Part shown: piece by piece, positions 15,349 through 26,500 of the stretch
Position numbering within the stretch: position 1 is the first letter of the stretch
How the letters are laid out: each line of letters starts with the position of its first letter
Assembly (NCBI GenBank): GCA_028280325.1
Contig: JANQLZ010000090.1
Location: 1-64,000 of the forward strand
Origin: Bacillota bacterium
Lineage (GTDB): Bacteria; Bacillota; UBA994; PWPR01
Reading direction: 5' to 3'
DNA length: 64,000 nucleotides
The notes under the pieces: generated by a model
The model's input: the letters and a program-made list of their open reading frames with translations, nothing else
What the model was told of the DNA's origin: nothing
Databases searched by the model: none
Made by a program: the position numbers and the translations under genes

Positions 15349-16860
15349 ATGTTAGCAATAGTTAATGGCTGTACGGTTGTCGGAATCGAAGGCTTTCCAG
15401 TAAAAGTTGAGGTAGATGTCTCCAGAGGCATGCCTGGTTTTGAGATTGTCGGGCTGCCCGATGCCGCAGTAAAAGAAGCGAGAGAACGAGTGAAGGCCGC
15501 CATCAAAAATTCCGGATATCAATACCCAGGCACTAAAATAACGGTTAATCTGGCTCCTGCTGATATAAAAAAAGAAGGACCCCTGTTTGACCTCTCCATA
15601 GCAATTGGTATTTTAGCGGCAACCGGACAGTGCCCGGTACCGGAAAGTTCAGCGATGATCATAGGTGAGCTGTCGTTGAACGGAGAGGTGCGGGCTGTCA
15701 AGGGCATGCTGTCTGCTGCCATGGCAGCTGCTAAAAGCGGTTATGCAGTGTTGTATTCGCCGGGTCAATCAGCTTGGGAGGCTGCTCTGATTGACAGTCT
15801 ACAAGTATACCCGGTAAAAACGCTGCGGCATTTGGTCAATGTGATACTTGGAGATGAGCTATTGGAACCCCTCCAGCCAGATCAGCTTCTCAGCTCTGAA
15901 AGCCAGGACAACTTGGATTTTTTAAATATTCAGGGCCAGGAGCACGTTAAAAGGGCTCTGGAAATAGCTGCAGCCGGAGGACACAACTGTTTGATGATTG
16001 GGCCTCCTGGCTCTGGCAAAACCCTGTTAGCTCGATCTTTACCAGGTATCCTGCCGCAAATGAGCATTGAGGAAGCGTTGGATGTTACCCGTATCCACAG
16101 TGTCGTAGACTACACCTCGCTCGACAGAGGCTTGGTAAGAGTGCGCCCTTTCCGATCTCCCCATCATTCTATATCTTTTGCCGGATTAATCGGGGGAGGC
16201 CACACGCCCCGTCCCGGCGAGGTGAGCATGGCTCATCATGGGGTATTGTTTTTAGACGAGCTGCCTGAGTTCTCAAGACATACTCTGGAGCATTTGCGGC
16301 AGCCATTGGAGGACGGGCATGTCACCATCAGCAGGGCCCGTTATTCATGCACTTTTCCGGCTCAGTTTATGATGATTGCCTCAATGAACCCCTGCCCGTG
16401 CGGATATTATGGCGATGACGAGAAGGAGTGTACCTGCAGTATGGGCCAGATTAGAAAATACCTGCAGAAACTTTCCGGCCCCCTGTTAGACAGAATTGAT
16501 ATCCACGTCAGTGTGCCCAGGGTTACTTACACTCAGCTTACGGGCGAGGCCACCGGAGAAGACAGCCAAACCATCAGGAGCAGAGTGGAACAAGCCCGAA
16601 CAACTCAGTTAAAAAGATTTGCGGAATATAATATCTACTGTAACAGCTCCATGGGCCGGCCTTTAGTTAAACAGTTCTGTCAAATGAGCGATGTTGCCGA
16701 ATCGCTGCTCAGGGATGCCTTTGAAAAATTAAAATTCAGTGCTCGTGCTTATGACCGTATCTTGAAAGTATCGAGAACGATTGCTGATTTAGCTCACTCC
16801 GAGATAATAAATGAGCGCCATATTGCCGAAGCTATTCAGTACCGCGAGGGAGTTATTTAG
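15349..16860 (+). CDS. yifB: YifB family Mg chelatase-like AAA ATPase (ComM-like)
   Basis: The family includes ComM, a hexameric helicase that promotes branch migration during natural transformation. The 503 residues have the N-terminal ChlI/Lon-like domain (MLAIVNGCTVVGIEGF), then the AAA domain with Walker A GPPGSGKTLLARSLPGIL, Walker B VLFLDELPEF and MNPCPCGYYGD, and a C-terminal ChlI domain. ATG 15349 is chosen because GGGAGGG precedes it and the family N-terminus starts there. Its normal neighbour dprA now lies 24 kb away. The final 57 bp are duplicated at 34275-34331. Confidence 0.94.
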   Translation: MLAIVNGCTVVGIEGFPVKVEVDVSRGMPGFEIVGLPDAAVKEARERVKAAIKNSGYQYPGTKITVNLAPADIKKEGPLFDLSIAIGILAATGQCPVPESSAMIIGELSLNGEVRAVKGMLSAAMAAAKSGYAVLYSPGQSAWEAALIDSLQVYPVKTLRHLVNVILGDELLEPLQPDQLLSSESQDNLDFLNIQGQEHVKRALEIAAAGGHNCLMIGPPGSGKTLLARSLPGILPQMSIEEALDVTRIHSVVDYTSLDRGLVRVRPFRSPHHSISFAGLIGGGHTPRPGEVSMAHHGVLFLDELPEFSRHTLEHLRQPLEDGHVTISRARYSCTFPAQFMMIASMNPCPCGYYGDDEKECTCSMGQIRKYLQKLSGPLLDRIDIHVSVPRVTYTQLTGEATGEDSQTIRSRVEQARTTQLKRFAEYNIYCNSSMGRPLVKQFCQMSDVAESLLRDAFEKLKFSARAYDRILKVSRTIADLAHSEIINERHIAEAIQYREGVI

Positions 16861-16874
16861 AAATGATTTAACAG
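16804..16874. repeat. Left copy of a ~71-bp direct repeat (yifB 3' end)
   Basis: Bases 16804-16860 are identical over 57 bp to 34275-34331. The next 14 bases differ at two positions (AAATGATTTAACAG against CAATGATTCAACAG). In this copy the ATG at 16863 runs into TAA after two codons. The pair flanks the 17.5-kb kinase to M29 segment. Confidence 0.9.
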
Positions 16875-17220
16875 TCATTCACCCGCAGAATTTAGCCCTC
16901 AACCCAACAGTAAGTAAGCTCCAGTACCAATAACAAGTGACTATTAGTTCCAATCCAAGCCACCTTTTTCAGTGTATAATAGATGTAAACGCAATATACT
17001 TCCAGCAAATCATATTAAAGCCGGCCAATTCTATTGAAGCTTATTCCAAACCAGCCTGTTCACAGTAAGCGTTCATACTTGAAAAAACTAGATTTATTAC
17101 TTTGGTTTAAATCATGCAAATATAACAAAAGAATAGGGTTGATTTGGGTAAGCACATCGTCAAGTTTCAGAGTAATGAGGACTGGTCAACTGTGGCTTAT
17201 TCTTGACGGGGGAATGAAAC
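16875..17220. other. Intergenic region upstream of the histidine kinase gene
   Basis: About 350 bp with no convincing gene. TATAAT occurs at 16975-16980, without a clear -35 box (TTCCAA at 16948-16953 is weak). An 85-codon frame at 17034-17291 overlaps the kinase start and has no family features. The kinase RBS GGGGGAA lies at 17208-17214. Confidence 0.4.
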
Positions 17221-19185
17221 GTGAAGAATTTTATAACGATTTTTCTAGCTGCTACTTTATTGATAATGATAGTTCTGATTTTCATCTTTAGCGTCCCAAA
17301 GACAGAAGTGGAGTACGCTAAACAGGGTGTTATTGATCTTTCAGAGACTAGTTATGGCGAGCATCAACTAATTAACTTAGATGGGGAGTGGGAGTTCTAC
17401 TGGAATCAGCTGCTGGAGCCAGCTGATTTTGGAAATGACCTTCTGAGTCAACCGACCTATATAAACGTGCCTGGGCATTGGCTGCATGATCAAAGTGGCA
17501 ATACGTATCAGCCAGAAGGATATGCAACTTATCGGCTAAGGATTGTAAATGTTCCATCAAAAACATCTTTAGGTCTTAGAAAGCAAAACATTCGCAGTGC
17601 CAGTAAAATATTTATTAACGGGAACTTGATACTCCAAGACGGTCAACCTACAAGCTCGGAAGAGACTGTTTTACTGGGAAATTCACCCCAAGTGAGCTAT
17701 TTTGAGATAGAAGGAACTACAGTAGAGCTGATTATCCAGGTGGCAAATTATCATTACTTAGTGGGTGGAATAGGAAAACCCCTAATCTTAGGGCAACAGC
17801 AGGATATCCAGGTACATAGTCACAAAAAGATTTTCTTTGAAGTGGTCATTATTACTATTATACTGGTAGTAGGCTTGATTTACCTTATTCTATACATCTC
17901 TATTGATGTCTACCGCAAAAGAGAGCCCGCCATCATGCCCTTTGCTTTTTGCTGCATTTCCCTGGCCTTACAAAGCTCTCTTTTAAGTGAAAGAGTACTA
18001 TATATTATTCTGCCAAATCTTTCTATGACATGGACATTTAAACTGAGATATATAGCATTATGTTCAATCAATATATTTTTAATATTGATGGTGAACAGAA
18101 TGGCAAAGATTTTACCCGAAAAATTATTCAAAATGATCGCAGCTGTTTTTGGGACATATATTTTGGTAATCATACTTTTTCCTGTCAGTGTTTTTTTAAC
18201 ATTTGCCAGAGCTCTCATTGGTTTTTCCTTTGTTTTAATAGTTAGTGTATCCTTTAGATCCTTATATGTCTATTTAAAGAGAAAAAGATTAGGGAATACC
18301 CCAAAAAGTGATAGTATTTTTGTATTGGTCATGTTTTCCAGCATTGTCTACCATGTTGATCATGCTTTGTATGCCTTTGGGGTTAGAAAGGATGCTACTA
18401 TTGGCTTTTTATGTTTAGTCTTTCATTGTCTGAGTTTTGTCTATTTATTAGCCATGCGCTACTCTGAAGCCTATAAAAAAAATGAAGAAATGTCAGCTAA
18501 ATTAGTGGAGGCCTTTTACAGCCTGGATAAAACCACTCAGAAAGCGCAGCGGAGTGAAATAGCTTTTTTACAGGCTCAGATAAAGCCCCATTTCCTCTTT
18601 AATGCGATGAGTAGTATTATAAGCCTTTGTTATACTGATGGTCACCGTGCAGGCAGAATTTTAACAGAGCTATCAAAGTACCTTAAAGACTCTTTTAATA
18701 TAGATTATGTATCTGACTATGTCACAATAGCAAGTGAAATAGAGCTGGTCAAAACCTTTGTTAATATTGAAAGGGAGAGATTTGGCGACAGGATAAAAAT
18801 GGAATATGAGATTGACCCAGCAGCTCTGTCAGCTAAAATTATCCCTCTTGTAATTGAGCCTTTGGTCGAAAATGCTCTCAGACATGGTATTCTGAAAAAC
18901 AAAAAGAATGGTAGGGCCAAGCTTACCATTAAAAAAGTTGCTGAAGGTATTAGTATAGCTGTTGAAGACAATGGAAAAGGCATAGAAGAGTATCAATTAG
19001 CCAAGATCAGGCAGAGTAAATTGAAGAGTGATGTGCTTAAAGGCAATGGGGTAAGCCTGATAAATATCAATAATCGGCTGAAAGAGTTTTATAATAAGCA
19101 GCTAAACTTTGAGACCAGTGAAGCAGGCACAAAAGTATTTTTTACAATTCCTATAAAAACAGAAAAGGGGGATGAAAATGCTTAA
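17221..19185 (+). CDS. Sensor histidine kinase with 7TMR-DISM sensor (LytS/YehU-type catalytic part)
   Basis: The 654 residues start with a membrane helix (about 5-22). An outside beta-sandwich follows (GEWEFYWNQLLEP, INVPGHW, YATYRLRI), like the carbohydrate-binding-type 7TMR-DISMED2 domain. About seven membrane helices occupy residues 205-410. The kinase part has the phospho-acceptor His in QAQIKPHFLFNAMSS, and the ATPase motifs PLVENALRHGI and VEDNGKGI. GTG 17221 has RBS GGGGGAATG. It overlaps the response regulator gene by a few bases, so the two form a signalling pair. The ligand is unknown; the fold suggests a carbohydrate or other small molecule. Confidence 0.92.
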   Translation: MKNFITIFLAATLLIMIVLIFIFSVPKTEVEYAKQGVIDLSETSYGEHQLINLDGEWEFYWNQLLEPADFGNDLLSQPTYINVPGHWLHDQSGNTYQPEGYATYRLRIVNVPSKTSLGLRKQNIRSASKIFINGNLILQDGQPTSSEETVLLGNSPQVSYFEIEGTTVELIIQVANYHYLVGGIGKPLILGQQQDIQVHSHKKIFFEVVIITIILVVGLIYLILYISIDVYRKREPAIMPFAFCCISLALQSSLLSERVLYIILPNLSMTWTFKLRYIALCSINIFLILMVNRMAKILPEKLFKMIAAVFGTYILVIILFPVSVFLTFARALIGFSFVLIVSVSFRSLYVYLKRKRLGNTPKSDSIFVLVMFSSIVYHVDHALYAFGVRKDATIGFLCLVFHCLSFVYLLAMRYSEAYKKNEEMSAKLVEAFYSLDKTTQKAQRSEIAFLQAQIKPHFLFNAMSSIISLCYTDGHRAGRILTELSKYLKDSFNIDYVSDYVTIASEIELVKTFVNIERERFGDRIKMEYEIDPAALSAKIIPLVIEPLVENALRHGILKNKKNGRAKLTIKKVAEGISIAVEDNGKGIEEYQLAKIRQSKLKSDVLKGNGVSLININNRLKEFYNKQLNFETSEAGTKVFFTIPIKTEKGDENA

Positions 19186-20164
19186 GGTTGTAATTGTCGA
19201 CGATGAAATTCTAGTGCTAAACCTCTTAGAAAGACTATTACTCCAAAGCGGCAAAGTGGAAATTATTGGTAAGTTCACTGACGCCAGTGAGGCCCTTGCA
19301 GAAATCCAGAGATTAAAGCCTGATGTTGTCTTTTTAGACGTTGAAATGCCCGAGCTAAACGGAATAGAGTTGGGAACAAGACTGGTAGAGTTTGATAATG
19401 ATCTGGATATTGTCTTTGTTACTGCCTACGAGCAATATTCAATCCATGCCTTTAGAATAAATGCTGTTAACTATATCTTAAAACCGGTTGACAGGGATAG
19501 TATTGCTGAGACTTTGCGCCGGTTATCCAGAATTAGCAAAAGAGGGAATCAACCCCAAAATAAAAGTGTTCGCATCAAGCTGTTGGGGGAGTTTAGCATC
19601 TATAACAAAGATAACAGTAAAGTTAAATGGACAACCTCTAAGGTTGAGGAACTGTTGGCATTACTGATTGTAAATAGAATAAAGGGAATATCTAAGTGGA
19701 AAATTATCGATATTCTGTGGGGAGAATCTGAGCTGGGGAAATCCCAGCAGAATTTATACACCACAATTTTTAGACTAAAGAAAACCCTGAGTGAAGCAGG
19801 GGTAAAGGTTAGTATCAATAATAAGCTGGGCACCTACTACCTGTCTTTAGAGGGTAGTTTCTGTGATTTGTACGAGTTTGAGGACTTTGTTAAGCAAAGG
19901 AAGCAGCTAAATGAAGCTACTTTAGCCAAGTTCGAAAGGGTTATCTCTCTCTACCAAGGAGATTTGTTTGGAGATAAATCGTATACCTGGAATATTGAGG
20001 AAAGAGAGTTTTGTTACAGTCATTACACCGATCTCGTAAAAAGAGTTATGGCTTATTATCTGGACAACAAGCTTATTGATAGATTGAAAAACCTGTATAG
20101 AGAAGTTAAGTATTATTTAAATGAGGATGACTTGCAGTATATAAAAAAACGGTTGGCTTTTTAG
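19178..20164 (+). CDS. Response regulator with SARP-type DNA-binding and BTAD domains
   Basis: The receiver domain (residues 1 to about 120) has the acidic pair VDDE, the phospho-acceptor Asp in VVFLDVEMPELNG, and the conserved TAYE and KPVD. A winged-helix domain follows (VRIKLLGEFSIYN, SKWKIIDILWGE, NLYTTIFRLKKTL), then a helical BTAD region. This layout is a SARP-like activator fused to a receiver. I prefer ATG 19178 (328 residues), correctly spaced from AAAGGGGG; ATG 19172 is possible. The giant gene lies 367 bp downstream on the same strand and is the natural candidate target, which is inference. Confidence 0.9.
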   Translation: MLKVVIVDDEILVLNLLERLLLQSGKVEIIGKFTDASEALAEIQRLKPDVVFLDVEMPELNGIELGTRLVEFDNDLDIVFVTAYEQYSIHAFRINAVNYILKPVDRDSIAETLRRLSRISKRGNQPQNKSVRIKLLGEFSIYNKDNSKVKWTTSKVEELLALLIVNRIKGISKWKIIDILWGESELGKSQQNLYTTIFRLKKTLSEAGVKVSINNKLGTYYLSLEGSFCDLYEFEDFVKQRKQLNEATLAKFERVISLYQGDLFGDKSYTWNIEEREFCYSHYTDLVKRVMAYYLDNKLIDRLKNLYREVKYYLNEDDLQYIKKRLAF

Positions 20165-20531
20165 CACGATATCAGATAACTTGGTAATAATCTACAACAA
20201 GCTATTTCACTTGGCCAGATAACAAACCGCTCTGCTTTAATCGTTATAACCCTAAGCCTGAAGCTCTTGAACCTCCAAGAGCTTCAGGTTTTTTTACTAA
20301 ATCCATATACAAGATTCGCAATTGAGTTAAGTGAAAAAGTTTAAGAGTCTATTAATCAAACTGACGATAATGGTCTGATTTTACCTTTTAAACCAGCGTA
20401 ACGATTACCCAAGTGCAGCGCAGCGCAACGACTAACCTCTTTCACTGTTAAATGTAAGAAATTTGTAAGGCTGGTTCGCTACAATAAACTATAACTAAAT
20501 CGCTTTAAATGATTATGAAAGGATCTGTAAA
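20165..20531. other. Intergenic region between regulator and giant gene
   Basis: This stretch holds a terminator (20257-20296) and then about 230 bp of likely promoter and leader for the giant gene. AT-rich -10-like boxes occur near 20480-20495 (TACAAT, TATAAC), but no well-spaced -35 is clear. The RBS of the giant gene is AAAGGA at 20518-20523. I see no known riboswitch. Confidence 0.45.
20257..20296 (+). terminator. Rho-independent terminator after the response regulator
   Basis: CCTGAAGCTCTTG at 20257-20269 pairs perfectly with CAAGAGCTTCAGG at 20276-20288, followed by TTTTTTT. It ends the kinase-regulator operon. Confidence 0.9.
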
Positions 20532-23500
20532 ATGAAGTCGAAATCAATTAATAATATTTTAAAAATAGCGGTGTTCTTTCTGGCTGTAGCAGCCACTTTT
20601 AGCAGCCTAATTTCTCCCTTAGCAATGGCCGAGCCAGCTATTACTAACCTGGGATCTGGGTTTGTTAACCCTAAAAGTGTGGCTGTGGATAATAGTGGAA
20701 ATATCTATGTTTTGGATGGTAATTCATCGTCCATCATTAAAAAAATGGATGCAAGTGGAGATAATATATCAACCCTGTTTACATACAATGAATCACTAAA
20801 TAGTATCGCATTAGATAGCAGTGGAAATATTTACGCAACAGTATCTAGAACTGATTCTTATGTAATTAAACTAGATAAGAACGGTACTTTTTTAACAGCG
20901 TTAGGCCTTGGTTTAAAAAATCCTGAAGGCCTGGCTGTGGATAGTAGTGGTAATATCTATGTGGCAGATACCGGTAATAATGCAGTTAAAAAAATAGCTA
21001 AAGACAGCATCAATGCTCAAACTATTTTCTTTTGTTACCAGCCTTTCGGTATAACAGTAGCTAGTGGCAAGATCTATGTTGTAAGTTTAGATGTAGAACG
21101 TACCCTTAAAATATTGAATTTAGATGGCAGTGAGCTTATAACCTTTAGCACGCGTTTTAATGCTCCCAAAAGTGTAGCTGTAGACAGTAACGGATATATT
21201 TATGTGGCTGATTCTGCTAATGATGTTATTCAAATAATGAATGCCAGTGGAGGGCATGTATTGACCTTAAGCTCAGGTTTTGCCAGTCCATATGGTCTGG
21301 CAATAGATAATAACGACAGTCTCTATGTAACAAACTACAATGGTAATGTCGTAATGAAAATGGGTAAAGAGGTGGATGTAGCAGCTACTACTGTGGTACC
21401 AACTGTGGGGACCGACAATACCGTTACCTTAACAGTTAAGAGTCTGGTGAATGAGACCGATACCAGCATTAACGGAACTAAGAATGTCATCATATCGGGG
21501 GTACTGGCGGCCCCTGACGGTTCCTATGGCAGCTTCAATGGGGTGGATTTAGATGCCAGTTCAGAAACCGGGCAAAGTATCAGTGTTTCCTTTACTGATG
21601 GAGTAGCTAATGCTGCTTTAAGCCTGAACAGTGCAAAAGCTCAAACTATCGCTTTCAATATAGAGGGCGTAAGCACCTCTCCCAACAATGTTTTGAGCAT
21701 TACCCCAGTCCATGAATCAGCAGCTTCACTGGCTATAGCTCAGAATATCGATAATCCTTCGGTCAATGGCGGCGTTTTTGCTCAGCAACCTATAGTTAAT
21801 TTACTGGACAAATATGGTAACTTATGTACCAACGACAACAGTACTGAAATCACTGCCTCCAAAAAAGACACCGGCGACTGGCTCCTGGACGGTACTGTAA
21901 CTATCACAGCAGTAGCTGGAGAAGCTAGCTTTACCGACCTGAGGGCCATCAATAATCCTCAGGTAATTAATGCCCAACTGGCCTTTAATGCCTTGGATTT
22001 ACCAGAAGTAAAAAGTAAAACAGTCACCTTGCCGATAGCAGAGTATAAAGTATCCTACTATCAGGGCGACCATGGCACGATAAGCAACAATTCAGAAACT
22101 GTAAACTATGAAAGCTCACCGGCAGCTGTTCCCACCGTGACGGCAGATGCTGGCTATGCATTTGACTATTGGAGCAGCGATGGCGGGGTGTCTAAGTTGA
22201 CACCCGCAGAGGTAGCTTCAGAGACGATTATCGCAGATATTAGCTATACAGCTTATTATTATCAGGTGGCTACAGCAGTGGCTGCTTCCAACACTCCCCT
22301 GGCAGGTGCTGACAATACCATTACCTTAACAGTTCTAGATCCCTCCGGTGCTATTGATACCAGCTTTAGTGGAGCAAAGAATGTTACTATAGCTGGTGTT
22401 CAGGCGGCTCCTAACCATACATATGGACGCTTTAACACGATAGATTTGGCTGCCAGCTCAGAGACTGGGCAAGTTATTTCTGTCACTTTTACAGAAGGGG
22501 TAGCGCATCCGGCATTAAGCCTTAACAAGGCTGGAGCTCAAGCTATCGCCTTTGATATTGAAGGGTTAAGCACCCCTTCTACCAGTCTTTTGAGCATCAC
22601 ACCAACTCCTGAAAAAGTAGATTATCTGGAAATAACACAAAATATAACAGTGCCGTTGTCCAATGGCGGTAATTTTAACAGTCAACCCCAAGTCACCTTA
22701 AAGGATGCCTATAGCAATATCTGTACCAATGACAGCAGCACTGAAATCACTGCCTCTAAAAATGATTCGGGTGACTGGTCCCTGGCTGGTACCACAACTA
22801 TAACAGCAGTAGCTGGAGAAGCCAGCTTTACCGACCTGAGAGCCATTAATAATCCTCAGGTAACCAATGCCCGGCTGGCCTTTAAGGCCTTAGATTTAGA
22901 GGAAGTAGCAGAAGTAATGAGCACAACGATTACCTTACCGATAGCAGAGTATACAGTAACCTATAATGAGGGCGACCATGGCACAGTCAACAGCAATTCC
23001 GAAACAGTAGAATATCTGGGCTCACCGGCATCTGTTCCCACCGTAACAGCAGCTGCTGGTTATGAATTTGCCTACTGGAGCAGCGATGGGGGGGTAAATA
23101 CCTTAACATCAACAGACCTGGCTTCAGAGGTGATTACCGCTGATATCACCTATACGGCCTATTACGTCAAGCTCGCAGTTATGGCTACAGCAGAAGCCGA
23201 TACCCTGGAACCTGCTGTAGGAGCAGACATTACCACTACATTGACCGTTAAGAATTCTTTTAATATGACAGATACCAGCTTTAGTGGCTTAAAGAATGTA
23301 ACCATATCCGGTGTACTAGCCGCACCGAACGGTACATACGGAGGTTTTAATGGGATAGAGTTGAATGTCAACTCGACAATAGGACAGACAATCAGTGTTT
23401 CTTTTACAGATGGAGTAGCCCGTCCGACTTTAAGGCTGAACAAGGCAGGAGCACAAACCATAGCCTTCAGTATAGCAGGGCTAATTACAGCAAATACAAA

Positions 23501-26500
23501 TAACCTAAGCCTTACACCAACCCCTGAAACAGCAGATTTCATGGAAATCAGCCAGGATATAACTTCCGAGGGAGGTAGTTTTGACAGGCAGCCAATAGTA
23601 TTCTTAAAGGATATATATGGCAACATAGCTACCGATGACAGTAGCACTCAAGTCACTGCTTCAAAAAAAGATCCCGACGTTGGTTATTGGTTACTGACAG
23701 GCACATCAACCATAACAGCAGTAAATGGGGTCATAACCTTTACAGACCTTGCCGCCGTAAATGGTCCTCAGATAGAAGGCGCCCAGATTGCCTTTAAGGC
23801 AACAGGTTTAGCAGAAGTATTAAGTGCAATGGTTACCTTACCGGTAAATACGGATTTTGAGGTAGATAACTATCTCTTTGCCTGGGGCAGCAATGGTAGC
23901 GCAGAAAGTCAGTTTGATAAGCCAAACAAAATGGCAGTGGATACTGCGGGTAATGTGTATGTAGCAGATACGAATAACAATCGAATCCAGAAGTTTAGTA
24001 CAGAAGGAGCTTATCTTACGCAGTGGGGAAGTGCTGGTAGTGCAGACGGTGAGTTTAGTACCCCACATGGAGTGGCAGTGGATGGTAAAGGTAATGTGTA
24101 TGTAGCAGATACAGGTAACAATCGAATTCAGAAGTTTAGTACAGAAGGAGTTTATCTTACGCAGTGGGGAAGTGCTGGCAGTGGAGATGGTCAGTTTGAT
24201 ACCCCTCTTGCAGTAGCAGTAGATGTTACAGGAAATGTGTATGTAGTCGATGCACGTAACTATCGAATCCAAAAGTTTGATTCAAGTGGAGCTTATCTTA
24301 CCCAGTGGGGTAGCGAAGGTAGTGCAGACGGTGAGTTAAATTACCCATCTGGAGTTGCAGTAGACGCTGTAGGAAATGTTTATGTGGCAGAAGTGGGCAA
24401 CCATCGAGTCCAAAAGTTTGATTCAAGTGGAAAATTTGATAAGAAGTGGGGCAGCTATGGAATCGGAAACGGTGAGTTCTATAGTCCATCTGGAGTTGGA
24501 GTAGATGTTGCCGGAAATGTTTATGTAACAGATCGTAATAATCATCGAATCCAAAAGTTTGATTCAAATAGAACTTATCTTACCCAGTGGGGTAGCCCTG
24601 GGAGCGGAGAGGGTCAGTTCAACAACCCAAACGGAATAGGAGTGGATACTGCAGGTAATGTTTATGTAGCAGAAGAAGATAACCAGCGAATTCAAAAGTT
24701 TGTTCCCTATATACCCCCAGAATATACAGCAGGTTACCCCAAGGTAGATTCGCCTGTAACAGAAGGGTTTGTTATAAGGGCCAGTATAAACGAAGCAGGA
24801 ACAGCCTACTATGTGATATTAGCAGATGGATCAGCTATGCCCAGTGTAAAGCAGGTAAAGGCTGGGCAGGACAGTGTGGGAGCCGGTGCGCTCAAAAGCG
24901 GAAACATGGCCCTGGAAGCAGATACAGAAAAAGCAGTAGTGGTGAATGGGCTGAGTGAAAACACAAACTATGATATATATATCGTTTGTGAGGACAGCAG
25001 TGGGGCAATACAGGAGGAAGCAGTGCAAAGAGATATTAAAACACTGGATAGCACAGCTTTTGCAGTAAAAAGCTATGTTTTTGATTCGGCATGGGGAAGT
25101 GAAGGCAATGCAAACGGCCAGTTCAAATACCCAACCTCAGTAGCGCTGGATGCTGCCGGAAATACATATGTAGTAGGCAGGAATAATCATCGAATTCAGA
25201 AATTTGATTCAAATGGGAACTTTATAAAGCAGTGGGGCAGCCATGGGAGCGGTAACGGCCAGTTCAAATACCCAACTTCAGTAGCACTGGATGCTGCCGG
25301 AAATACATATGTAGTAGATAGGAGTAATCATCGAATCCAGAAATTTGATTCAAATGGGGACTTTATGAAGCAGTGGGGAAGTGAAGGTAGTACAGACGGT
25401 CAGTTTGATGCCCCATTTGGAGTAGCAGTGGATGCTGTAGGAAATGTATATGTGTCAGAAATGGGCAACCATCGAATCCAAAAGTTTGATTCAAATGGAG
25501 ACTTTATTATGAAGTGGGGAGGCTATGGTAGTGCAGACGGTCAGTTTAGTTACCCATCTGGAGTAGCAGTGGATGCTGTAGGAAATGTGTATGTGGCCGA
25601 GTTTGATAATCGAGTCCAAAAGTTTGATTCAAATGGAATATTTATTACGAAGTGGGGAAGTGGTTCTACTGGTAGTGGGAATGGTCAGTTCAGTCACCCT
25701 CATGGAGTAGCAGTGGATGCTGCAGGCAATGTGTATGTGGCAGATTCATTTAACAACCGAATCCAAAAGTTTGATTCAAATGGAAATTATCTGATGAAGT
25801 GGGGAAGTGAAGGCAATGGAGAGGGTCAGTTCAATAGCCCAAATGGAGTAGCAGTGGACGTTACAGGAAATGTGTATGTGGCAGATGCCAATAACCATCG
25901 AATCCAAAAGTTTATTCCAAATCTACCGCCAGCATATACAGCAGATTACCCCAAGGTAGATACGCCAATAACAGAAGGATTTGTAATAAGGGCCAGTATA
26001 AACGAAGCAGGAACGGCCTACTATGTGGTATTAGCAGCTGGATCGACTATGCCAAGTGTACAGCAGGTAATGGCTGGGCAGGACAGTATGGGAGCCGGTG
26101 CAGTCAAAAGCGGAAACATTACCCTGGAAGCAGATACAGAAAAATCAGTGGTAGTGACCGGGTTGAGTGAAAATACAAACTATAATATATATATGGTTTG
26201 TGAGGACAGCAATGGGGCAATACAAGAGGAAGTAACGCAAAGAGATATTAAAACACTGGATACCGCAGTTTTTGCAGCACGTAGCTATATCTTTGATTCA
26301 GCATGGGGAAGCAATGGTAGTGCAGACGGTCAGTTCAATAACCCAAGTAGTATAGCAGTGGACGGTGCAGGAAATGTGTATATAGCAGATACCAATAAAT
26401 ATCGAATCCAAAAGTTTGATTTAGAGGGGAGATATCTAACTAGATGGGGAAGTGCTGGTAGTGGAGATGGTCAGTTTGATCAACCACACGGAATAGCAGT

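Noticed and set aside
17034-17291. 85-codon frame before the histidine kinase
   Set aside because: It overlaps the kinase start, has no RBS and no recognisable features.
23162-23647. 161-codon minus-strand frame inside the giant gene
   Set aside because: Repeated coding DNA of the giant gene gives long open antisense frames by composition; no RBS or family match.
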